Source: Deltaproteobacteria bacterium
GTDB taxonomy: Bacteria > Desulfobacterota > Binatia > UTPRO1
DNA length: 47,971 nucleotides
Reading direction: 5' to 3'
Assembly (NCBI GenBank): GCA_029262315.1
Contig: JAJCZP010000251.1
Span: forward strand, 1 to 47,971
The notes below the pieces were generated by a model. The model was given only the letters and a program-made list of their open reading frames with translations, did no database searches and had not been told where the DNA came from. Numbering within the stretch: position 1 is the first letter of the stretch; every line of letters starts with the position of its first letter. Position numbers and translations under genes: made by a program. Below are positions 27,681 to 36,045 of the stretch, in pieces.

Positions 27681-27709
27681 TTGCAAACTCTGGCCCGAAT
27701 CCGTAAGAA
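27681..27709 (+). promoter_or_regulatory. Weak candidate promoter before the LysM/M23 gene
   Basis: TTGCAA (27681-27686) and TAAGAA (27704-27709) are separated by 17 bases. The boxes match consensus at four and three of six positions. Placement 46 bases before the first possible start of the LysM/M23 gene is reasonable. Low confidence. Confidence 0.25.
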
Positions 27710-27754
27710 TGAGGATGGGTTGACGGCGCACGGTCTCGTCGCTGCGACGGGCAG

Positions 27755-28630
27755 GTGCGGCTGAGGATGTCGAGGATGGCGCCTGCCGAGTTCGGTAGGC
27801 TGGAGGTGGCCGTGAGGGTGGTGCGAGGGTGGTGGCCGGCAGGCCAAGCACAGGCGTGGGGGCCGGCAGGCCGAGCGCAAGCGTGGGGGCCGGCAGGCCA
27901 AGTGCCGGGATGGTGGCGAGCAGTCCTAGTGATCGGGTTGCTGGCGGTTGGGGGCTGTGCCAGCACGGTGTCTGCTCCGACGCCGCCGCGCCAGGGACTC
28001 CACCACGAGGTGCGGAGCGGTGAAAATCTGTACCGGATCGGCAAAGCGTATGGCGTGTCGCATCAAGAGCTTGCCAGGGTGAACGGCCTCGCGGACGCCG
28101 ATCATCTGTTCGTAGGGCAGAGGATTTTCGTGCCAGGGGCCGCGCGCGCCCTGCCGGTTGGCGTCATCACGGCGGAGCGGGCCGTGCCCGATGCTCCGGG
28201 CGCGGGGGAGTTGCCGCGTGGAGAAGGGGTGTTCGTCTGGCCGCTGGCGCGGGGCTCGGTGACATCGCGCTTCGGGCCCCGTGGCAACAGTCATCATGAC
28301 GGTATCGACATCGGGGCGCCCATCGGCACGGTGGTTCGGGCCGCCCGTGACGGGACGGTCGTCTACAGTGACGTCCTCCGAGGCTACGGCAACGTCGTGA
28401 TCATCGAGCACGTCGGAGGATTCGTGACGGTCTATGCGCATCACTCCGAGAACCTGGTGCGTGAAGGTCGTCGGGTGCGTCAGTCGGAGGTGATTGCTCG
28501 CGTCGGGCGGACCGGACGTACCACGGGGCCGAATTTGCACTTCGAGATCCGCAAGGACAACGTCGCGCGTAATCCGGTCTATTTCCTTCCGACCGAGACT
28601 GCCACACATGAAAAGGATCCTTCGACATGA
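27755..28630 (+). CDS. NlpD-like LysM/M23 peptidase lipoprotein
   Basis: An envelope protein with a LysM motif (about 80-125, HEVRSGENLYRIGKAYGVSHQELARVNGL) and a C-terminal M23 domain (FGPRGNSHHDGIDIGAPIG, VVIIEHVGGFVTVYAHHSENL, GPNLHFEIRKD). HxxxD and HLHF-like zinc ligands appear largely intact, with TGPNLHFE. The lipobox is VGGCAS at about residue 68, after VLVIGLLA. Sixty residues before that are unusual and contain 9-residue WPAGQAQAW-type repeats encoded by 27-bp tandem repeats. Translation may therefore begin at GTG 27902 (VPGWWRAVLV), giving a normal lipoprotein signal. The gene lies between surE and apt and overlaps apt in ATGA. Confidence 0.85.
   Translation: MRLRMSRMAPAEFGRLEVAVRVVRGWWPAGQAQAWGPAGRAQAWGPAGQVPGWWRAVLVIGLLAVGGCASTVSAPTPPRQGLHHEVRSGENLYRIGKAYGVSHQELARVNGLADADHLFVGQRIFVPGAARALPVGVITAERAVPDAPGAGELPRGEGVFVWPLARGSVTSRFGPRGNSHHDGIDIGAPIGTVVRAARDGTVVYSDVLRGYGNVVIIEHVGGFVTVYAHHSENLVREGRRVRQSEVIARVGRTGRTTGPNLHFEIRKDNVARNPVYFLPTETATHEKDPST
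27834..27914 (+). repeat. 27-bp tandem repeats at the start of the LysM/M23 gene
   Basis: Units at 27834-27860 and 27861-27887 are nearly identical (GGCCGGCAGGCC core) and 27888-27914 is a diverged third. The period is nine codons. They lie just before the signal-peptide coding region. Confidence 0.8.
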
Positions 28631-29154
28631 CGCTCGAGGAGCTCAAGACCTACGTTCGTGACATTCCCGACTTTCCCAAGCCGGGCATCGTTTTCAAGGA
28701 CATCACGCCGCTCGTTGGCTCGGGGCCGGCATTGGCCGAGGTCGTCGGTCGAATTGGAGACCGGTACCGCGGTTCGATCGATACGGTGCTTGGGATCGAG
28801 TCACGTGGCTTCATCGTGGGCGCTCCCGTGGCGCATCGTCTGGGCCTCGGGATGACGGTTGTCCGGAAGCCCGGCAAACTCCCGGGGGATACGTTGGCGG
28901 CCGACTACGAGCTCGAGTACGGCACCGACCGGCTGGAGATTCACCGGGACGCGTTCGGGAAGAAGAGCAGGGTGCTCATCGTGGACGATCTATTGGCGAC
29001 GGGCGGGACGGCCTCGGCCGCTATCGAACTCGTGCGCCGGTTGGGCGGCGAGGTCGCGGGGTGTGCCTTCATCATCGAACTCGGCTTCTTGAAGGGACGG
29101 CAGCGATTGGGCGATGTCGAGGTGTTCTCGCTTCTGGGCTACGACGGAGAATAA
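28627..29154 (+). CDS. apt: Adenine phosphoribosyltransferase
   Basis: A 175-residue salvage enzyme making AMP from adenine and PRPP. MTLEELKTYVRDIPDFPKPGIVFKDITPLV is the classic Apt N-terminus. The flexible loop RKPGKLPGDTLAADYELEYGTDRLEIH and the PRPP loop VLIVDDLLATGGTASA are complete. It overlaps the upstream LysM/M23 gene by ATGA. Confidence 0.96.
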   Translation: MTLEELKTYVRDIPDFPKPGIVFKDITPLVGSGPALAEVVGRIGDRYRGSIDTVLGIESRGFIVGAPVAHRLGLGMTVVRKPGKLPGDTLAADYELEYGTDRLEIHRDAFGKKSRVLIVDDLLATGGTASAAIELVRRLGGEVAGCAFIIELGFLKGRQRLGDVEVFSLLGYDGE

Positions 29155-29200
29155 TTCTCCTGCAGTCATCCGCCGTCCGTCTGGTGTACGCTGAGGCTTG

Positions 29201-30088
29201 ATGCGACACGCAAGCAAAGTCGGACGGGAAGGCGATCGTCGTGCGCTCCGCATGGCGCTGGCGCTGACGGCGTCCTTTCTGGGCGTGGAGATCGTCGGCG
29301 GCATCCTGGCCAATAGCCTGGCGTTGCTGAGCGACGCGGCGCACATGTTTACCGACGTGGTAGCGCTCGGGCTGGCCTCGTTCGCGGTTCGGATCGCCGA
29401 GCGCCCCGCGACCGATACGAAAACCTATGGATACCACCGCGCCGAGATTCTGGTGGCGCTCCTGAACGGTTTCGTTCTCTGGGTGATCGTCGCCGGGATC
29501 TTGTGGAAGGCGTGGGAGCGGCTCCTCGATCCCCCCGAGGTTCTCGGCGGTAGCGTCGCCATCGTCGCAGCGGTCGGGTTGGTGGTCAACCTCATCGCCG
29601 CCCGGATGCTCTCCAACGCGGCGTCCCACAACTTGAATGTGCGAGGTGCCTTGCTGCATGTGCTCGCCGATGTCTTGGGGTCGCTTGGCGCGCTGGTGTC
29701 CGGTGGGGTGATTCTGATGACGGGATGGACCGGGGCGGATGCCGTGGCCAGCGCCGTCATCGGCGCGCTCGTACTCTTCAGCTCGTGGACACTGGTGCGG
29801 GAGGCCGTGGACATTCTGATGGAGGCCGTGCCCCGCCATATCGACCTCGAGGAGCTTCGGCGTGCGCTGGAGGATGTGCCGGGGACCAACGAGGTCCACG
29901 ACCTGCACGTCTGGAGTCTGACGACGGGTCGGTACGCGCTTTCGGCCCATGCCGTGATCGCGGAAGGCACGCCCGGAGACCACGTGCTCGCCGAGATGAC
30001 GGAACGCCTGGCGACGCAGTTCGCGATCGACCACGTGACGATCCAGCTCGAGGGGCGGAGCCGTCGGCACGCCGAGCCGGCGCACTAG
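29201..30088 (+). CDS. Cation diffusion facilitator (CzcD/ZitB-like) metal exporter
   Basis: A 295-residue inner-membrane antiporter that expels Zn2+ and related divalent ions. Six hydrophobic segments span about residues 15-200. Metal-site motifs are LLSDAAHMFTD in TM2 and HVLADVLGS in TM5, the HxxxD pairing typical of zinc/cobalt-type CDFs. The C-terminal cytoplasmic domain has VPGTNEVHDLHVWSLTTG. ATG 29201 with GAGG upstream is used instead of the TTG three bases earlier. Ion preference cannot be fixed from sequence. Confidence 0.92.
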   Translation: MRHASKVGREGDRRALRMALALTASFLGVEIVGGILANSLALLSDAAHMFTDVVALGLASFAVRIAERPATDTKTYGYHRAEILVALLNGFVLWVIVAGILWKAWERLLDPPEVLGGSVAIVAAVGLVVNLIAARMLSNAASHNLNVRGALLHVLADVLGSLGALVSGGVILMTGWTGADAVASAVIGALVLFSSWTLVREAVDILMEAVPRHIDLEELRRALEDVPGTNEVHDLHVWSLTTGRYALSAHAVIAEGTPGDHVLAEMTERLATQFAIDHVTIQLEGRSRRHAEPAH

Positions 30089-30118
30089 CCGCATGGCCGG
30101 GACAGGACAGTAGCGCAG

Positions 30119-30730
30119 GTGCACGCCGGCTCGACGTTGTTCCTCGACGTGGGAACGCAGCACGATCTGTGGCCCGGAGGCCTCTGGCCGCTCCTCGACG
30201 AGCCCGCGTGCGACCAGGTTCGGCTGCTGTGCGCTCTCGGGTGCACGCTCGACGTTCGTGCGGGCGGGATCTGCTGCGCGCACGAGATCGAACCCGCGGG
30301 CCGACCGACGCACTGTGTGACGGGTACCCACGGTGCCGAACGGGTGGAGGCGTGTGCGGCGCGCCTGCCTGTCCGCCTGTTTTCCCTGGAGAGCCAGGAG
30401 CGTCCTGCGGGTCGTGCGTACACGAGCTACCTTGGGTCGGGGTGTGCGGTTGCGATTGCCACGGCACCGTCGCAGCAGGCGGTATTCGCGCACCTGATCG
30501 CAGGCGTACGGGACGCCGTCGTGTTTGGTGCGGGTATCGAGTTCGGAATCGCGCACGTCATCGAGGCGCTGCTCCTGGCGCGGGTGCGTACGCACCTTGC
30601 GATCGATGCCACAGGTGCCGCCGATGCGGCGCATGCGCAGACGCTGCTCGAGGGGTGGAAGCGCCGGGGCGTCGACGTGTTGACCACGGCCACCGTCGAG
30701 CGCTTGCTTCGTCGATCGTCGGGCCACTGA
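30119..30730 (+). CDS. Nicotinamidase/isochorismatase-like protein lacking the nucleophile Cys
   Basis: A 203-residue Rossmann-like hydrolase homolog starting at GTG 30119, 30 bases after the CDF gene. STLFLDVGTQHDLWPGG matches the nicotinamidase start with the catalytic Asp, and GRPTHCVTGTHGAERV matches the WPxHCVQGTxGAE segment. The nucleophile region reads VVFGAGIEFGIAHVIEALL, where the usual Cys of TDYCV is Gly, and no clear catalytic Lys is seen. It is therefore probably not a standard amidase; it may bind a ligand or have lost function. Codon pattern and lack of stops fit a real gene; the antisense frames are shadows. Confidence 0.7.
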   Translation: MHAGSTLFLDVGTQHDLWPGGLWPLLDEPACDQVRLLCALGCTLDVRAGGICCAHEIEPAGRPTHCVTGTHGAERVEACAARLPVRLFSLESQERPAGRAYTSYLGSGCAVAIATAPSQQAVFAHLIAGVRDAVVFGAGIEFGIAHVIEALLLARVRTHLAIDATGAADAAHAQTLLEGWKRRGVDVLTTATVERLLRRSSGH

Positions 30731-30732
30731 AA

Positions 30733-30761
30733 TTGACACGGCAGGAGCCGCTGCCTATCCT
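30733..30761 (+). promoter_or_regulatory. Strong sigma-70 promoter before the FrhB-like gene
   Basis: TTGACA (30733-30738, six of six) and TATCCT (30756-30761, four of six) are 17 bases apart. The expected start of transcription is at about 30768-30770, the position of the GTG start codon, suggesting a leaderless mRNA or a start at the in-frame ATG 30800. Confidence 0.65.
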
Positions 30762-30769
30762 CGCGATCA

Positions 30770-31942
30770 GTGTCTACTGAGAACCCGAGTTTTCGGGCCA
30801 TGATGAACGAGGTCGTGGCGTATGGCAGTTGCTGCGAATGCGGCTCGTGTGTCCTCGTCTGCCCGCACAACGTCATCGACTATGTGGACGGACAGCCGAA
30901 GCAGGTGGCCAAAAAGACGGCCGAATTCGACTTCTGCGGCATCAGTCAGGGGATCGGCTGTGACGTCTGCGCCCAGGTCTGTCCGCGGCTGAATCCGCGC
31001 GAATTCGAGCTGGCCGATCTGCTCTATGGCGCCGACCAGCCGTACAAGGGCGCTTTCGGGGTGTATCGGCGCGTCGTGGTCGCCCGCTGTACCGACAACA
31101 ACATTCTCGATCGTGCCCAGGACGGCGGGGTCGTCACGGCGATGCTCCGGTGGGGGCTCGAGCGGGGCGAACTCGACGGCGCATGTGTGTCGGTCGCCGA
31201 TCCCGATCAGCCCGCACGCCCGATCCCGAAGATGCTCACGACCGCGGACGAGGTCCTGACGAGTGCGGGCTCCTGGTACACCTACTGCCCGAACAATCTC
31301 GCGTTGGAAGACGCCGAAAAGCTCGGTCTCGAGAAGGTCGCGTTTGTCGGCGTGCCCTGTCAGGTCACGCCGGTGCGGAAGATGCAGCTCGTGGATTCCG
31401 CATATCTCGACAACGGGAAGAAGAAGGACAAACACATCGAGCGCCAGACGAAGTTCCTGAAGGGTTACGGCGCGCGTGTGAAGCTGACGATCGGACTCCT
31501 CTGCACCGAGGTCTTTACGTATGAGGGGCTGATGGTCGACAAGATCCAGGGCCAGATGGGCATCCCGCTCTCCGACGTCCAGAAGTTCAACGTCAAAGGC
31601 AAGGTGCTGATCTACAAGAAGGACGGCACCCGGGTCGACATGCTCTTGAAGGACGCTCAGGAATACGCGCGGCCGGAATGCCACCATTGCGGGGACTTCT
31701 CGGCCGAGCTTGCCGACATTTCCTGCGGTGGCGTCGGGGCGATGGATTGGACCATCACGGTGCTTCGGACGCCCCTTGGCGAGGATCTCTTCAATCGCAT
31801 GGTGGCGGAAGGGCTCTTCGAGGTACGACCCATCGAGGAGTTCGAGAAGTCGATGAAGGTGATGCTCCGCTTGACGGATCGGCAGCACAAGCGCGTGCCG
31901 GTTCCTCCGGGGCAGGACGAGTCACGCGTCCGCGCGGTCTGA
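30770..31942 (+). CDS. Coenzyme F420 hydrogenase/dehydrogenase beta-subunit family protein
   Basis: A 390-residue iron-sulfur flavoprotein of the FrhB family, which moves electrons between F420 (or related carriers) and partner proteins. Two ferredoxin-type Cys groups lie at the N-terminus: CCECGSCVLVCP (21-32) and C56 with CDVCAQVCP (64-72). The FrhB core has RAQDGGVVTAMLRWGLE and VGVPCQVTPVRKMQ. The C-terminal domain has CHHCGDFSAELADISCGGVGAMDWT. GTG 30770 (MSTENPSF) lies right behind a strong promoter; ATG 30800 is an alternative. It stands alone, so its partner is unknown; it suggests but does not prove that the organism uses F420. Confidence 0.88.
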   Translation: MSTENPSFRAMMNEVVAYGSCCECGSCVLVCPHNVIDYVDGQPKQVAKKTAEFDFCGISQGIGCDVCAQVCPRLNPREFELADLLYGADQPYKGAFGVYRRVVVARCTDNNILDRAQDGGVVTAMLRWGLERGELDGACVSVADPDQPARPIPKMLTTADEVLTSAGSWYTYCPNNLALEDAEKLGLEKVAFVGVPCQVTPVRKMQLVDSAYLDNGKKKDKHIERQTKFLKGYGARVKLTIGLLCTEVFTYEGLMVDKIQGQMGIPLSDVQKFNVKGKVLIYKKDGTRVDMLLKDAQEYARPECHHCGDFSAELADISCGGVGAMDWTITVLRTPLGEDLFNRMVAEGLFEVRPIEEFEKSMKVMLRLTDRQHKRVPVPPGQDESRVRAV

Positions 31943-32018
31943 GGAGGAGGCCTTGCCTGCGGGTCTAAGGAGGCTTTGCCTGCGTGGCTGAGGACTCTCC
32001 GCCGACGGGGATGAGGAG

Positions 32019-32071
32019 CCCTCCGCCCGCTCGCCGTCGGGCGAGGACGGGAGTTGCGAGCGGACGGAGGG
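32019..32071. terminator. Long GC-rich hairpin between convergent genes
   Basis: CCCTCCGCCCGCTC (32019-32032) pairs with GAGCGGACGGAGGG (32058-32071) with one mismatch, and an inner CCGTC/GACGG stem (32034-32038/32046-32050) fills the loop. It lies 77 bases after the FrhB-like gene and 53 before the end of the convergent FG-GAP gene. No T-tract is present, so any termination role is tentative. Confidence 0.5.
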
Positions 32072-32123
32072 TGGGCGCCGGACTCGGGTGGTAGCTGGGC
32101 GGTCCCGAGCAGGCGAGGAGCGA

Positions 32124-35100
32124 CTATTCTGCGGTGAGAATGGCGCCGACGTCACCCGCCTTGCGGCGGCCGTAGGCGATGTCTGTCCTGCCGTCGCCGT
32201 CAGCATCGAAGCAGCGGACCGAGATGGCTTCCTGACCGATCGGGAAGACATGCTCGTCGCGCCGCCAGCCGCCGGCACCATCGCCGTGGAGCACCATGAT
32301 GTCACCACTGTCGAGGCTCGCGACGGCGGCGTCACGGAACCCATCGTTGTCGAAGTCGCCGGTGCAGATATCCCGCGGCGTTTCGCGGCCACGCACATGG
32401 ACGTCGGCGGCGGGGCCGAAGCCGCCCGTGCCGTCGTTCAGGAACGTGACGACACTGCCGAGGCGGGAGTCGTTCACGACCTTCTCGTTCGTGAGTACGA
32501 TGTCGGGAATCGTGTCACCGTCGAGGTCGTCGATGGCAACCGCGGAGGGTCGGAGACCGGCGCTCGGATAGTCGGTTCGTGCGTAGCTACCGTCCGGTTG
32601 CGAGAGCAGTACCGTGAAGGAGTCGGCGCTCCGGTTCGCGGTGACGATGTCCAAGGTGCCATCGCCGTTCAGCTCGCCGAGCGCCACATCGCGCGGCTCT
32701 TCGCCGACATCCAGCGAGCCCGGGGTGACGAGCACGCCACCCACGTTGATGAACAAGGTGACCGTCGAGCTTCCCGACTGGCTGACGGCGATGTCGGGAC
32801 GGGTGTCACCGTTGATGTCGCCAGCCGCGAGTGCCGGAGCGCCCATTCCCAATGCCGAGAGACGGACCGGGGCGAGCGCGGGGAGCTGGCGCTGCCCGAA
32901 GTTCATGAAGATGCTGAGATCGTTCGAGCCCTCGTTGGCGATCACGATGTCGTTGATGGCGTTGCCATCGAGATCGACGAGCGCCATATCCGAAGGCTTG
33001 GCGCCGGTCTCGAGTGTCACCCGCGAGCGCTGCGAACGCTCGGGATGGCGGAACACGACGGTCCCTCGGTTGTCGCGCCGGCTGATGCCGACGAGGTCGA
33101 CCGAGCCGTCGCCATCGAGATCAGCGGCCGCTGCGGCCCGAACCTCGCGGCCCACTGAGCCGTCGTTCGGAAGTGCGCTGTCGCTGAACTCGCCATCGCC
33201 GGTGCCGTAGAGGGTCCGACAGGTCGGGTCGTAGTCCGAGTTGCAGTTGACGATATCCTGGTGCTGATCCTGGTCGAGATCCAACACGAACACGTTCCGC
33301 GGGTTGTCCATCGCCAGGGCGCTGCCACCGGTGAAGACACCGATCGCGGAGCCGTAGTGCAGCGAGACGGACGAGCCACGTCGCTTGCGAGTGCTCGCCA
33401 CGACGTCGAGCCAGCCATCCTCGTTGAAGTCCGCGGCACCCAAGGTCGCCAGATTCCGGTCTGCCGCGACGATCGTGCCGGGACGCGCCGGGCCCGCACC
33501 GTCGTTGTAGAGGATCGTCCAGGACTTCTTGAGGCCGATCGCGAGATCGAGCCATCCGTTGTCGTCAAAGTCGGCGACGAGCATCGGTCCCGAGAAGCGG
33601 AGGCCGGGGTTGATGGCGACCGGGAGGAACTCGCCGGTGCCGTCGTTCACGAGCAGCTGCAGGTTGCCGTTGCGGCGGCTCTTCGGGATGAAGGCGATGT
33701 CCGGGAACCCGTCGCCCGTGAAGTCGGCGACGGCGGCCGGCGCGCGGCGCTGCGTGCGTCCGAGAATCCGCACATCGCGAAAGCGGCCGGTGCCGTCGCT
33801 GAGAAGGAGCGTGACGTACGACTGCTTGTCGACGATGAGTAGATCGTTGAAGCCGTCGCCGTCGAAGTCCGCCGCCGCCAGGTACACGAGGCTACCCTTG
33901 AGCTCCGGCAGGCAGGTCTTGCTACAGCCGTCGCGACGCTTGAGGTTACCGTCGTCGCAGACTTCCGGTCCGGCGACGACGCCATCGCCACACACGGCTT
34001 CGCCACTGATGTCGATGGGCGCGAAACCGTTGCCCTCCGTACCGAGGAGGATCTGCAGAGGAAATCCGCGGCGGATCTTGGTGGCGACTACGGCGTCGAG
34101 GAGTCCGTCGTTCGTGAGATCGGCGAGGAGGACGGTCTCTGGGGCATCCGGGAGCGTGACGAGCGGAGTGATGCTCAGGGACTCGAGGCTATCCTGCTCG
34201 ACCAGCGTCAGCGTGCGGGCGCTCTCGTCGACCGTGAGGAGCTGCAGGCGGGTGCTCTCGGGGTCGTTCGAGTCGAAGAGGACAACCCGGCTGGCCGTGC
34301 CGCCCACCGGGTTGAAGGTCTCGGACGAGACCGCGGGGATCGGAATCGGGAACTGGGCGGGACCGGTGGCGAGGTAGACCTCGACACTATGGCTCTCGCC
34401 GTAGGCAACGGCGAGATCGACGAATGCGTCTTGATTCAGGTTCCGGAGGGTCAGCGCTTCCGCGCCGGCAGGGACCGGGAAGGCATCCAGGAAGGTGAAA
34501 CTACCGGTGCCCGTGCCGAGGTAGAGGCTGATGACGGCTTCGGTCGACAGAATCGCGAGATCCGGGCTGCCGTCGGCATTCAGATCGGCGCTCGCGACCC
34601 CGCGTGCGGACGCGACGGGGCGGGTGGCGCTGAAGGGGCCTGGGACGTCGTCCGCGCGGGGCGCCCCGAAGAGGATGTCTACGTGCGGCGCGTTGACGCC
34701 GACGACGATGATGTCGGCCAGGCCGTCGAGGTCGAAGTCGGCGACGTCGGCATCCAACGGATTCTCCATGCCAATGCGCAGGGTGGCAAACAGCGGCAGC
34801 GAGCTCGAGCCGGTGCCGAGCGCGATCGTGACATCGTCCGACCGCGAACCGACGGCGACCATATCGACGATGCCATCGCTGTTCAGGTCGCCGGACGTGA
34901 GGCCGGCGGGAAGCAAGCCGGCCGGGATCGTTCCGTGCTCGACGAACGATTCCGCCTCGGTACGACGGTGAATCGTGAGCACGCCGTCGTCGCGGTTCAC
35001 GGTCGCGATATCGATGAGGCCGTCGCCCGTGAGGTCAGCGCAGATCGCCCCGGACGGCTGTGACCCCGCGGTGACGGTGCTACCGAAGTCGAAGCTGCCG

Positions 35101-35411
35101 AATCCGTCGTTGCGGAGAATCGTGACGTCGCCTGACCCTTGGTTCGCAGTCATCAAGTCGATCGTCCCGTCGCCGTCGCAATCGCCCGCGAACAGCCCTT
35201 TCGGGTTGACGCCGACCGGATACGCAGTGCCGTCGTCAAACGCGATGACGTTCGCGCGCGCCAGCGTTACGGTCAATGCCAGTATCGCCGCGGCAACACT
35301 GAAGCCGAGTGCCCATGCGATGCTCTGATTGCGAACGCGCTGACATACGCGATAGCGTCGTCCTGATCCACTGCCTCGCCCGAGATCCGTGGTGGAAAAT
35401 ATGTTCGCCAT
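32124..35411 (-). CDS. Secreted FG-GAP/VCBS double-propeller protein with Cys-rich insert
   Basis: A 1095-residue exported protein. ATG 35411 has GAGGAG nine bases upstream; the longer frame to 35744 does not. The signal peptide includes IAWALGFSVAAAILALTVTLARA. The mature protein starts VIAFDDGTAYPVG and consists of FG-GAP blades, each with a D-x-[DN]-x-D-G calcium loop (GDCDGDGTIDLM, ADLTGDGLIDIA and so on). A DUF4215 module (CGDGVVAGPEVCDDGNLKRRDGCSKTC) splits them into two propeller blocks. It ends FDADGDGRTDIAYGRRKAGDVGAILTAE. A paralog of identical layout is encoded at 38510-41908. Probably a surface adhesin or cell-surface scaffold; ligand unknown. Confidence 0.87.
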   Translation of the reverse strand: MANIFSTTDLGRGSGSGRRYRVCQRVRNQSIAWALGFSVAAAILALTVTLARANVIAFDDGTAYPVGVNPKGLFAGDCDGDGTIDLMTANQGSGDVTILRNDGFGSFDFGSTVTAGSQPSGAICADLTGDGLIDIATVNRDDGVLTIHRRTEAESFVEHGTIPAGLLPAGLTSGDLNSDGIVDMVAVGSRSDDVTIALGTGSSSLPLFATLRIGMENPLDADVADFDLDGLADIIVVGVNAPHVDILFGAPRADDVPGPFSATRPVASARGVASADLNADGSPDLAILSTEAVISLYLGTGTGSFTFLDAFPVPAGAEALTLRNLNQDAFVDLAVAYGESHSVEVYLATGPAQFPIPIPAVSSETFNPVGGTASRVVLFDSNDPESTRLQLLTVDESARTLTLVEQDSLESLSITPLVTLPDAPETVLLADLTNDGLLDAVVATKIRRGFPLQILLGTEGNGFAPIDISGEAVCGDGVVAGPEVCDDGNLKRRDGCSKTCLPELKGSLVYLAAADFDGDGFNDLLIVDKQSYVTLLLSDGTGRFRDVRILGRTQRRAPAAVADFTGDGFPDIAFIPKSRRNGNLQLLVNDGTGEFLPVAINPGLRFSGPMLVADFDDNGWLDLAIGLKKSWTILYNDGAGPARPGTIVAADRNLATLGAADFNEDGWLDVVASTRKRRGSSVSLHYGSAIGVFTGGSALAMDNPRNVFVLDLDQDQHQDIVNCNSDYDPTCRTLYGTGDGEFSDSALPNDGSVGREVRAAAAADLDGDGSVDLVGISRRDNRGTVVFRHPERSQRSRVTLETGAKPSDMALVDLDGNAINDIVIANEGSNDLSIFMNFGQRQLPALAPVRLSALGMGAPALAAGDINGDTRPDIAVSQSGSSTVTLFINVGGVLVTPGSLDVGEEPRDVALGELNGDGTLDIVTANRSADSFTVLLSQPDGSYARTDYPSAGLRPSAVAIDDLDGDTIPDIVLTNEKVVNDSRLGSVVTFLNDGTGGFGPAADVHVRGRETPRDICTGDFDNDGFRDAAVASLDSGDIMVLHGDGAGGWRRDEHVFPIGQEAISVRCFDADGDGRTDIAYGRRKAGDVGAILTAE

Positions 35412-35979
35412 GCGCCCAGTCTCCTCAAGCGCGCGGGATATAGACTTCGCGATACTGCTGCGATTGCCCACGCGTCGACGGCAACTGAGCAATGGGTATG
35501 CCGGCGAGAAACTACGAATTCCGGAGCACCGCACCGTGTCGTCGCTGCATGGTTTTGCGCGCGTGCAGTGAGCGGAAAGAGAGTGCGATGTAACATCGCA
35601 CGGACGCAAAACGAGGGTGCGTTGCGCGGTGCCATGGTGTCGCGCGCCAGCATGCGTTTGCGTAGCGCACCCGCGTCCACGCACATGCGCGCTCCTGCGG
35701 AGGCATTCGGGCGCGAGCGATACCGATGCCATGTTCTCTGGCATACGGCGACGCCGTAGCGGTCAGATCCGCATCCGAGTCGACGAGCGCAGTCATGTGG
35801 AGTCGCACAGGGGGCGCGCGTGGCGGCAGGAGTCAGGATGCATTCGAAGCCGTCGAGCTCGCACGCGATGCGGAACGGCTGGACCTAACGAGCCCGCATG
35901 CGACGGGGGACCGCTGGAGTCAGCGAGCTTGTATTCGACGGGATGCGGCAGGGGTCGACGAACTCGTACCCGGAACGAG
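35412..35979. other. 568-base intergenic region with an inverted repeat
   Basis: No convincing gene was found on either strand between the FG-GAP gene at 32124-35411 and the hairpin after the TolB-like gene. It is less biased in codon-like periodicity than its flanks. Its one clear element is a perfect inverted repeat, GTGCGATG-TAA-CATCGCAC, at 35583-35601, listed separately. The promoter of the FG-GAP gene should lie here on the minus strand, but no good consensus match was found. Confidence 0.5.
35583..35601. promoter_or_regulatory. Perfect 8+3+8 inverted repeat, operator-like
   Basis: GTGCGATG and CATCGCAC surround TAA, an exact palindrome 172 bases upstream of the FG-GAP gene start. Size and symmetry fit a dimeric regulator site; in RNA it would be a stable hairpin in a long leader. 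No partner regulator is identifiable. Confidence 0.45.
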
Positions 35980-36019
35980 CAACGCCCCGGGACGGTTTCG
36001 ACACCGTTCCGGGGCGTTG
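35980..36019 (-). terminator. 17-bp stem hairpin after the TolB-like gene
   Basis: Arms 35980-35996 and 36003-36019 pair with one G-T mismatch around TTCGAC, a very stable GC-rich stem 27 bases after the stop of the minus-strand gene. There is no U-tract, as often in high-GC genomes. Confidence 0.6.
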
Positions 36020-36045
36020 ATGAGGCGTGAGATGCGACCGCGTCG

